Of a DNA stretch of 20,970 nt, positions 14,319 to 20,970 are shown one piece after another. A model generated the notes under the pieces. The model worked only from the letters and a program-made list of their open reading frames with translations, made no database searches and had not been told where the DNA came from. Location of the stretch: positions 1 through 20,970 of the forward strand of contig CAZDBA010000091.1 of the NCBI GenBank assembly GCA_964503615.1, read 5' to 3'. This DNA is from CAZDBA01 sp964503615 (GTDB lineage Bacteria > Planctomycetota > Planctomycetia > Pirellulales > Pirellulaceae). Position numbers and translations under genes: made by a program. Position 1 is the first letter of the stretch; each line of letters begins with the position of its first letter.

Positions 14319-15620
14319 ATGAATGAAATGAGCGAAAGTCTCGTCAATTGGGATGCGTATTTGCAGGTCGCTTCGATTAGCGATGTCGGCATGAGGCGGA
14401 CGACCAATCAGGACAATTTGTGCCTTTCGCCTGCCAGCAATCTTGAACAATGGCAAAAACGCGGCCACCTCTTCATCGTGGCTGATGGCATGGGTGCCCA
14501 TGCTGCTGGTGAGCTTGCTAGCAAGCTTGCGATCGACCACATTCCCCACCTCTACAGCAAGTACGAAAATCTGCCAATCACCGACGCGCTGCGCAAGGCG
14601 GTCGAAGAAGCGAACAGCGAAATCTATCGACGAGGTCAGGCCAACGAAGAATTCCACAACATGGGCACCACATGTAGCGTGCTGACACTGTTGCCCCAAG
14701 GAGCTGTTGCGGCTCATGTTGGCGACAGCCGTATCTACCGCTTACGGAAAAACCGCTTGGAACAATTAACCTTCGACCACAGCCTTGTGTGGGAAATGGA
14801 AGCCAACGGTCAACTGACATCCGAAGAGGAACGAAAAAAGATCCCCAAGAACGTGATCACACGCTCGCTGGGTCCCTGTGCAGAAATCCAAGTCGATTTG
14901 GAAGGTCCATTCCCCGTCGAAGTCGGTGACACATTTTTGCTGTGCAGCGACGGACTGACCGGCCCTGTATCGGACGCAGAGATCGGAGCATTGCTGGCAA
15001 ACCTGCATCCGGAAGAAGCAGTCAAAGTACTGGTCGATCTCGCCAATCTACGCGGTGGTCCGGACAACATCACGATCGTGGTTGCCAAAGTCATGCATCC
15101 ACAACTGGTAACTACCGACACAAAATTTCGATCGCGCGACAACAAGAAATCACCTTTGCTAAACCCGATCACTTTCGGCATTTTTGGTATCGCTCTTCTG
15201 CTAACGATCCTGTTTTTGTTTCTCAGCGACAATTGGATTGCAGCCTTGATCCCTGGAATCGTGACAGTTGGCGCCTTGATCTGGGGCGTGGTTCAACTGG
15301 CCCACGGATTAGGTAGCGAATCAAAAGACAGCATCGGAACCGCTTTGGGTAAAGGGCCCCACACGAAAATCGATTGCGCATCTCCCTCGGGAGTTGTCGA
15401 ACAGCTAAGGTCGATTACTGATCAACTGAAAGCGGGTGCCGAAAAACAAACTTGGCCTATCGACTTTGATCAGATGAAGAAAATGCTCGCAGCGTCTAAT
15501 CAGGCTGCGGACCAAAAAGATTTCCCGAAAGCGATCAAACGGTTCTCACTTACCATCAGCTGGCTGATGGACCAATTGCGAACAAACAACGAAGCCAGTA
15601 GTTCGTCGATCGATCTTTAA
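14319..15620 (+). CDS. PP2C-family protein Ser/Thr phosphatase with two transmembrane helices
   Basis: A 433-residue PPM/PP2C phosphatase. Its domain, about residues 15-258, contains metal-binding and catalytic landmarks: TTNQDN (28-33, D32), VADGMG (54-59, D56), GDSR (135-138), SDGL (210-213) and GGPDNIT (246-252, D249), so it should be an active Mn/Mg-dependent enzyme removing phosphate from Ser/Thr. Two hydrophobic helices at about 283-302 and 306-326 form a hairpin that leaves both ends in the cytoplasm, and the C-terminal 100 residues form a separate helical domain (for example FPKAIKRFSLTISWLMDQL). Soluble PrpC/Stp-type enzymes of about 240 residues lack this tail. Two starts are possible: ATG at 14319 and in-frame ATG at 14328. 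It probably reverses kinases of the Hanks type; its partner kinase is unknown. The next gene starts 51 bp later. Confidence 0.93.
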   Translation: MNEMSESLVNWDAYLQVASISDVGMRRTTNQDNLCLSPASNLEQWQKRGHLFIVADGMGAHAAGELASKLAIDHIPHLYSKYENLPITDALRKAVEEANSEIYRRGQANEEFHNMGTTCSVLTLLPQGAVAAHVGDSRIYRLRKNRLEQLTFDHSLVWEMEANGQLTSEEERKKIPKNVITRSLGPCAEIQVDLEGPFPVEVGDTFLLCSDGLTGPVSDAEIGALLANLHPEEAVKVLVDLANLRGGPDNITIVVAKVMHPQLVTTDTKFRSRDNKKSPLLNPITFGIFGIALLLTILFLFLSDNWIAALIPGIVTVGALIWGVVQLAHGLGSESKDSIGTALGKGPHTKIDCASPSGVVEQLRSITDQLKAGAEKQTWPIDFDQMKKMLAASNQAADQKDFPKAIKRFSLTISWLMDQLRTNNEASSSSIDL

Positions 15621-15671
15621 ATTCGCAGCTCGCGTATTATTTCGCACACAGTTGCCTTTCGGTTTTAGGCT

Positions 15672-16784
15672 ATGATGTCGCTTATGATCGAAACGAACAA
15701 CTCAGCTCCACCCACCAGTAAGCCCACATTCAGTATCGGTCAGATGATGTTTCTGATCGCATGGCTGGGCCTTGTTTTTGCCATGGTTCGCGTTTCGTCC
15801 AGTACGCCGCCACGAACATTTGGTCCCTGCACAGAAATCGTCGTATCCGATTCAGGGAAACATACTGCGGCGATTTACTACCAGGCCGTCCAACTCTTTC
15901 GCAACGGAAAGTTTGTCGACCAATTAGAGCTGGGGCTGGTCGACAGTGCCAAATTTATTGACGATGAGACCCTTGTTTTGGTCAGTCTCGACCGCAACTT
16001 GCCAGAAGTCCATTTTTACTCCATCNNNNNNNNNNNNNNNNNNNNNNNNNNNNNNNNNNNNNNNNNNNNNNNNNNNNNNNNNNNNNNNNNNNNNNNNNNN
16101 NNNNNNNNNNNNNNNNNNNNNNNNNGCTCGTTCCTGATCACCTGCAAAAACGAGATTACCAAAATCAAATGGCCTTCTACGGAAAAGCTTTGGTCAATCC
16201 CCGGTGAAGAACCGTGTGGACATGTTCGTATCTCACGTGGGAACGACAGATTTGCAGTTCTGACAGGCGAAGACTCGAAAGATCAGGATCGGTTCTTGCG
16301 GGTTTACAACTCCGACTCAGCTGAAAAACTTTTCGAGCTCAACTTGAACGAAGACTTAGGCATCGGGTACAGCTTTTCGGGTGACGGCAAGTCCATTTGG
16401 ACAGCGAGTCAGGACGAACGCGGGGTTCTGACGCAATGGGATATTGCTTCCGGTTCGATAGTAAATCAAGTAGGTTCGTCTAGTCGACTGAAAAGTGTTG
16501 CGTTTTACGCCTTGCTATTTCTTCTTTGGTCAGTGGCGTATGTCAGACTCGTTCCGAGCCGATTTCCCTCGCCACTTAAGCTTGGCAGCAGAGTTATATT
16601 GTTACCGAACGCCTTTTTACTTGTAACGGCTGGTTGCTTTTTCGCTTTCGCTTTCGATTCAGATTCTTTGACAATGATGTTATCTGGAGTCATGATTCTT
16701 TTTGGTGGAAACGTAAACTTGGTCGCGGTATTGCGAAGCCTGTTCGGCTCGGCGCCCGAAGAAACAGACACTGCCAGCGAGTGA
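15672..16784 (+). CDS. Membrane protein with WD40-like region, interrupted by assembly gap
   Basis: One gene, or two, cut by 100 Ns (16026-16125), whose true length is unknown. The 5' part (15672-16025, 118 residues) has a membrane helix (MMFLIAWLGLVFAMV, about 24-41) and beta strands. The 3' part (16128-16784) carries WD40/YVTN-like strands such as IGYSFSGDGKSIWTASQDE and LTQWDIASGSIVNQVG, then three hydrophobic segments (ALLFLLWSVAYV, VILLPNAFLLVTAGCFFAF and MMLSGVMILFGGNVNLVAV). The two halves are in the same frame only if the gap is a suitable length, so the continuity is an assumption, though the matching theme supports it. Function is unknown. It lies 51 bp after the phosphatase and could be cotranscribed with it. 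Confidence 0.6.
   Translation: MMSLMIETNNSAPPTSKPTFSIGQMMFLIAWLGLVFAMVRVSSSTPPRTFGPCTEIVVSDSGKHTAAIYYQAVQLFRNGKFVDQLELGLVDSAKFIDDETLVLVSLDRNLPEVHFYSIXXXXXXXXXXXXXXXXXXXXXXXXXXXXXXXXXXSFLITCKNEITKIKWPSTEKLWSIPGEEPCGHVRISRGNDRFAVLTGEDSKDQDRFLRVYNSDSAEKLFELNLNEDLGIGYSFSGDGKSIWTASQDERGVLTQWDIASGSIVNQVGSSSRLKSVAFYALLFLLWSVAYVRLVPSRFPSPLKLGSRVILLPNAFLLVTAGCFFAFAFDSDSLTMMLSGVMILFGGNVNLVAVLRSLFGSAPEETDTASE
16026..16125. other. Assembly gap of 100 Ns
   Basis: Exactly 100 undetermined bases. This is the conventional placeholder for a gap of unknown length, so no reading frame can be trusted across it. Confidence 0.95.
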
Positions 16785-16827
16785 GTCAACGCGGAGCGAA
16801 CGAAAGGCGACTCTAGGACGCGGGTGT

Positions 16828-16844
16828 ACGGCAGAGCCGTTTTT
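16828..16844 (+). terminator. Intrinsic terminator-like hairpin, part of a repeated element
   Basis: acggc (16828-16832), loop aga, gccgt (16836-16840), followed by a run of T to 16844: a short rho-independent form positioned 43 bp after the membrane protein gene. A second, similar hairpin lies at 16855-16867 (11 of 13 bases identical; one pair becomes G-T), so this may be a repeated element rather than a dedicated terminator. Confidence 0.5.
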
Positions 16845-16900
16845 CGTGGCATTCACGGCGGAGCTGTTGAACGAGTATTTCCAGCCCAGCCTACGAAATC

Positions 16901-18832
16901 TTAAACGTCGATTTCGCTTGCGTATTCTGCTCGTTCCATTATGAAATTGAAACGAGCCGAAGCGTCGCGGCCCATCAGGTCGCTAATTACCCGATCGGTT
17001 TCCAGTTGATCGTCAACTTCGACTTTTAACAACCGGCGCGTGGCAGGATTGAGCGTCGTTTCCCACAGGACCTTGGGCATCATCTCGCCCAGCCCTTTAA
17101 ACCGGGTGATCTCCGGGTTTGCGCGACCATCACCGTGCTCCGCCAGGATCCGGATCCGATCATCTTCGTCCGCCGCCCAATAGGTCGTCTTGCCAATGTC
17201 GATGCGAAACAACGGTGGGACAGCGATGTAGAGTTTTTCGTTTGTAATCAGTTGGGGCATGTGACGGTAAAAGAAGGTCAACAGCAACGTCGTAATATGA
17301 TGTCCATCCGAATCCGCATCGGCTAACAGAATGATCTTCTCATAACGCAGTCCGCGAATATCGAACTTGGGACCGAATCCACATCCAATTGCGGTGACAA
17401 GATCCTGGATCTCTTTGTTGTCCATCATCTTTTTCAAAGTCGCGCTTTCGGTGTTCAACACTTTTCCACGCAGTGGCAAAATCGCTTGCGTATTTCGGTT
17501 GCGACCTTGCTTGGCCGATCCACCGGCCGAGTCACCTTCGACGATAAACAACTCCGAATCGCCTCGTCCCGAATTCAAACAGTCGCTCAGCTTTCCGGGC
17601 AACATCGACCGCTTACCACTCGTCTTGCGGGAAACCGCCGCCGAAGCAGCTCGCGACGCTGCCCGTGCTCGAGCCGCCGCGATAATTCGCGCGATGATCC
17701 CGTCAGCGGTGCTTCGATTGTTGTTCATCCACTGTTCAAGGGCAGGGCGGACCGCGCCGTCGATCACGCTTTGTACTTCTGGATTGTTCAAGCGGTCTTT
17801 TGTTTGACCTTGGAAAGAAGGCTCGGGGATAAAGATCGAAACGATCGCAACCATCCCTTCGCGAATATCGTCCGGCGAGATTTTGACTCCCCGTGGGATC
17901 AAATTGTGCATGTCAAAGTAGTTTCTGACCGCTTTGTTCAATCCAGCTCGAAAACCGTTCTCGTGCGTACCACCACTTCCCGTGGGAATCCCGTTGACGT
18001 ACGAACGCACATGCTCGTCGGTTGAATCGGTCCACTGTAGTGTCAGCTCGATCCGATTCGGTTTTTCCAAATCCAAAGTGAACGGTGTTTCGTGAATCGA
18101 ATGGACTTTGCGCTCAGCAAGAACTTTGGCCAAATAGTCGACAATCCCTTTCTCGTGAAAGAACGTCTCTTTAGTCTTGTTTACGTCGTCGACAAAGTGA
18201 ACTTTGACTCCACGATGGAGAAAGCTGGAAATCTCTACACGTTTTCGAATCGTCGCCGCATTGAAACCGGTGCGAGGGAAAATCGTTGGGTCAGGTGAAA
18301 ACGTAATCGCTGTACCGGTGCCTCGTACCGCGCCTTTCAGTTTTTGAAGTTTTGATTTGGCTAACCCTTTGGCGAACTCCATGCGATACTGTGCACCGCC
18401 ACGCTTGACCACGGCCACCAACTTTTTGGACAAAGCGTTCACAACCGACGCACCAACGCCGTGCAAACCACCAGACGTTTTGTAGTTATTGCCGTCGAAT
18501 TTGCCGCCGGCGTGCAAAATCGTCAGCACGGTCTCCAAGGCACTCTTCTTGGTCTTGGGATGTTTGTCGATCGGAATCCCACGACCATTATCTGATACCG
18601 AAATCGTCTCGCCGTCTTTGTGCAGTTGCAAAGTGATCTCGGTCGCGTGGCCATTCATCGCCTCGTCGATCGAATTGTCCATGATCTCCCAGATCAAGTG
18701 ATGCAAACCGGTCGATCCCACGCCGCCAATGTACATGCCTGGTCGTTTGCGAACAGGTTCCAGTCCTTCAAGAACAACGATGTTCTCGCCATCGTATGAC
18801 TTTGCTTTCGATGCTGTTTTCTTTTTGGCCAT
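16901..18832 (-). CDS. parE: Type IIA DNA topoisomerase B subunit (topoisomerase IV-like, ParE)
   Basis: A 643-residue ATPase/TOPRIM subunit that drives duplex passage. The GHKL ATPase domain has E49, N53, DNGRGIP (81-87) and SGGLHGVGASVVNAL (120-134). The TOPRIM domain has EGDSAGGSAKQGRNR (432-446), PLRGKVLN (453-460), DADSDGHHI (505-513) and RFKGLGEM (577-584). The length and lack of the 170-residue insert match Gram-positive GyrB/ParE, not the 804-residue E. coli GyrB. YKTSGGLHGVGAS and the absence of a GyrA box in the partner favour topoisomerase IV, but GyrB cannot be excluded. DADSDGHHI, where DADVDGSHI or DADTDGAHI are usual, is a notable variant. It starts 57 bp after the A subunit stop and is probably cotranscribed downstream of it. 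An ARARAASRAASAA stretch (386-399) is unusually Ala/Arg-rich. Confidence 0.85.
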   Translation of the reverse strand: MAKKKTASKAKSYDGENIVVLEGLEPVRKRPGMYIGGVGSTGLHHLIWEIMDNSIDEAMNGHATEITLQLHKDGETISVSDNGRGIPIDKHPKTKKSALETVLTILHAGGKFDGNNYKTSGGLHGVGASVVNALSKKLVAVVKRGGAQYRMEFAKGLAKSKLQKLKGAVRGTGTAITFSPDPTIFPRTGFNAATIRKRVEISSFLHRGVKVHFVDDVNKTKETFFHEKGIVDYLAKVLAERKVHSIHETPFTLDLEKPNRIELTLQWTDSTDEHVRSYVNGIPTGSGGTHENGFRAGLNKAVRNYFDMHNLIPRGVKISPDDIREGMVAIVSIFIPEPSFQGQTKDRLNNPEVQSVIDGAVRPALEQWMNNNRSTADGIIARIIAAARARAASRAASAAVSRKTSGKRSMLPGKLSDCLNSGRGDSELFIVEGDSAGGSAKQGRNRNTQAILPLRGKVLNTESATLKKMMDNKEIQDLVTAIGCGFGPKFDIRGLRYEKIILLADADSDGHHITTLLLTFFYRHMPQLITNEKLYIAVPPLFRIDIGKTTYWAADEDDRIRILAEHGDGRANPEITRFKGLGEMMPKVLWETTLNPATRRLLKVEVDDQLETDRVISDLMGRDASARFNFIMERAEYASEIDV

Positions 18833-18889
18833 TTGTTGCGTTCAACTTTTTAAGTTCGTTTTGTTTCCGTACCTTCTCGGGCCCGTTCG

Positions 18890-20970
18890 CTACTTTTTCT
18901 TTTCCGGTTTCAACTCACCAGGAGATTCAACCAGTGGCCAAAGGATTTTTGAGATCTTGCCATTCTTTTGAATCTCATTTCCTTTTCCGCCTCGTGACGT
19001 GGTGCGATACTTAGTCGTCGATATCGTCTTTTTCGCGCCGCGATTCGTTTCGACAACCAGCAAATCTCGATCACCTGTCGACGGTTTGAATCCGAGCAGC
19101 CGATCCGTTTTGGAAAGCTTGATCAACGTCACTCCTTTTCCAGCCCCCGACAGGTAATTGATATCCTCCGCCGGGCAAATCATCGCGCGACATTCGGCGG
19201 AAATCGCCAGGATCGTCTCTGAGCTGTCAATCGGGTAGACGCCAATCAATTCGGCACCCGCTGAGGCACGCGCGTAACGTCGACCGCTACGGGTAGACGG
19301 CTCAACGAACGTCTCCAAACCGAATCGCAAAGCGTATCCATTACTTGAAGCGGCCAAGCCGTGTATGTCGGGGCAGTAATCGGGCTGTTTGGGGTCGGCG
19401 AAAACGTTGCCCACCACTCGGGGATCAAACGACATCACCGCGATAATTTTCTCGCCATCTTTGAACTTAAAGATCTTTTGAATCGGATCGCCGAAACCGG
19501 TCGAAGCTGGAATGTCAACCATCCGCGCGGTGTAACACACTCCGTGGGAAGAGAAGAAGCCGATCGTGTTTCTCGTCGATCCTCCCACACAAGCCAGAAC
19601 TGAATCGCCTTGGCGGAGGCGGCTTTTTGACGGATCGGCGATGTTACGCTGCCGTTTTACCCAGCCGTCTTTCGTGATCAAAACGTGACAATCTTCGGCG
19701 ACGATAAAATCTTCCGCGCTGATTTCGACTTCTTCGCCAACGTCCTGAATCTTGGTACGTCGTTTTGCGTCGGGCAGTTTGCCATACGTGGTAATCAATT
19801 CCTTGATCTCCTCGCGTACGATGTTCCAACGCCCCGATGCGTTCGTATCGGCAGTGTCTTCGTTCAGCAGCTTGCGAATTTCCCGGGCTCGTTTTTCTTT
19901 CTTCTTGAGTTCGTCCTGAACCAGATTGATTTCCAATCGGGCCAATCGATAGAGCTTTAACTCCAGGATCGCTTCCGTTTGTTCGGCGTCCAAACCGGTC
20001 TGTTTGCCTCGGCCTTCCTTTAATGGGAACCGCTTCATGATTTTGACGGCCGCGTCCGCTTTGCCATCACTACGACGAATGATTTTGATGATCTCGTCCA
20101 ACGCGTCGAAGATCGTTACAAAACCTCGCAAGATATGAATTCGTTTATTAAGTGCCGCGAGTTCGTTTTCCAAACGGCGGGTTACCACTTCCAAACGGAA
20201 CTGCAAAAAGTACCACAACGCCTCTTTTAAACCCAAACGCTCAGGCCGACCGACGTCCGGGTTTTCGGTCGGGACCAGGCAAGTCAGATTGACGTTAAAG
20301 TTGGTTTGCAGTTGCGTGTTTTTATACAAGTACGCGAGAACTTTGTTTTCATCCGCATCTTTCTTCAGAATCAGATCGATGCGAATGTCGTCGGTCGAAA
20401 GATCACGGACTTCGGTCACCAAAGGCAGCTTGCCTCCGTAGACCAGTTCGGACATACGCTCGACCAAGTTCGCTTTATTGACCGCGTATGGGATCGAGGT
20501 AATCTGCAACACGCGTCCGGTTTTTTTGGCTCCGCCGACGATCTTGCTCGTTCCGCGAGTCGTGATCGCACCTTGGCCTGTCCGATAAATGTCTCGCAAT
20601 TCTTCTTTGGTGTTGATAACCTGGCCACCGACGGGAAAATCGGGGCCTTGGACCGCATCGTTGGCGACTAACTGATACGGTTTAATTTCTGGATCCTTCA
20701 GAAGTTTCAGTAGTGCGTTGCAAAGCTCTTTCAGGTTATGCGGTGGAATGTTGGTTGCCATTCCGACGGCGATTCCCGTGGCTCCATTGAGCAACAAGTT
20801 CGGAATTTTACTCGGAAGCACAACCGGTTCTTCACGACTGCCATCGTAGTTGGGACGAAAGGCCACCGTGCGCGTACTTAGATCTGACAACAACTCGCCG
20901 GCGATTCGGGTACGGCGACATTCGGTGTATCGCATCGCCGCCGCATTGTCCCCGTCGATCGAACCAAAGT
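18890..20970 (-). CDS. parC: Type IIA DNA topoisomerase A subunit (ParC-like), truncated at window end
   Basis: The 5' end of this gene lies outside the window; the frame is open to the edge (FGSIDGDNAAA precedes the first methionine seen here, at 20935). About 692 residues are present, and roughly 110 to 120 N-terminal residues, including the quinolone-resistance region, are missing. The catalytic tyrosine is visible in MRYTECR (equivalent to E. coli GyrA Y122), followed by PNYDGS and PNLLLNGATGIAVGMATNIPPHN. The tower/coiled-coil gate has LDAEQTEAILELKLYRLARLE, and the C-terminus forms a beta-pinwheel (DGWVKRQRNIADPSKSRLRQGD). A GyrA box (QRRGGKG) is not present; the closest sequence is TTSRGGKG near the end. 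That and the ParE-like partner favour topoisomerase IV, used for decatenation. Here A precedes B, the reverse of the usual gyrB-gyrA or parE-parC order. Confidence 0.85.
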   Translation of the reverse strand, partial: FGSIDGDNAAAMRYTECRRTRIAGELLSDLSTRTVAFRPNYDGSREEPVVLPSKIPNLLLNGATGIAVGMATNIPPHNLKELCNALLKLLKDPEIKPYQLVANDAVQGPDFPVGGQVINTKEELRDIYRTGQGAITTRGTSKIVGGAKKTGRVLQITSIPYAVNKANLVERMSELVYGGKLPLVTEVRDLSTDDIRIDLILKKDADENKVLAYLYKNTQLQTNFNVNLTCLVPTENPDVGRPERLGLKEALWYFLQFRLEVVTRRLENELAALNKRIHILRGFVTIFDALDEIIKIIRRSDGKADAAVKIMKRFPLKEGRGKQTGLDAEQTEAILELKLYRLARLEINLVQDELKKKEKRAREIRKLLNEDTADTNASGRWNIVREEIKELITTYGKLPDAKRRTKIQDVGEEVEISAEDFIVAEDCHVLITKDGWVKRQRNIADPSKSRLRQGDSVLACVGGSTRNTIGFFSSHGVCYTARMVDIPASTGFGDPIQKIFKFKDGEKIIAVMSFDPRVVGNVFADPKQPDYCPDIHGLAASSNGYALRFGLETFVEPSTRSGRRYARASAGAELIGVYPIDSSETILAISAECRAMICPAEDINYLSGAGKGVTLIKLSKTDRLLGFKPSTGDRDLLVVETNRGAKKTISTTKYRTTSRGGKGNEIQKNGKISKILWPLVESPGELKPEKKK

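Overview
The window looks like chromosomal DNA from a planctomycete, most likely in or near the Pirellulaceae (Rhodopirellula-like). This is inferred from gene content, not from a marker gene. The clues are an ECF-type sigma factor of the TRWSVV family next to a zinc-ribbon Ser/Thr kinase, a C-terminal SHD1 domain protein, a PEGA lipoprotein, many secreted proteins, short hairpin-type intergenic repeats, and almost no Shine-Dalgarno sequences before ATG starts. I see no rRNA, tRNA, CRISPR array, transposase or phage gene. One 100-N assembly gap lies at 16026-16125.

Layout. (1) 1-4322, minus strand: a secreted CAP-domain protein, an ECF-type sigma factor and a membrane-anchored Ser/Thr kinase follow each other with gaps of 42 and 53 bp, so they probably form one transcription unit. 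Its downstream end carries two kinds of intergenic repeat. (2) 4721-6695: a small lipoprotein (+) converges on a secreted M28 metallopeptidase (-). (3) 7036-9539, plus strand: a two-gene unit with overlapping ATGA, made of a predicted beta-propeller protein and a protein with a C-terminal formyltransferase domain. (4) 9692-12648, plus strand: an Mla-type lipid transport operon (permease, ATPase, MCE protein) with tight or overlapping junctions, followed by an SHD1 domain protein at 12810-13619. (5) 13714-16784: a PEGA lipoprotein (-) diverges from a PP2C phosphatase with two predicted membrane helices, which is followed by a membrane protein interrupted by the assembly gap. (6) 16901 to the window end, minus strand: the A and B subunits of a type IIA topoisomerase, with A upstream of B. 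The A gene runs off the end of the window.

How the parts fit. The kinase and sigma factor probably form a phospho-signalling and transcription module, and the PP2C protein could reverse Ser/Thr phosphorylation, though nothing links it to this particular kinase. The Mla genes are expected to move lipids between inner and outer membranes. The propeller/formyltransferase pair is the least explained part: it lacks the tRNA-binding C-terminal domain of methionyl-tRNA formyltransferase, so it probably acts on a sugar or other small amine. The topoisomerase pair resembles topoisomerase IV more than gyrase. Nothing here amounts to a clearly new defence or mobile system. The most promising loci for follow-up are the propeller/formyltransferase pair and the CAP-sigma-kinase cluster.
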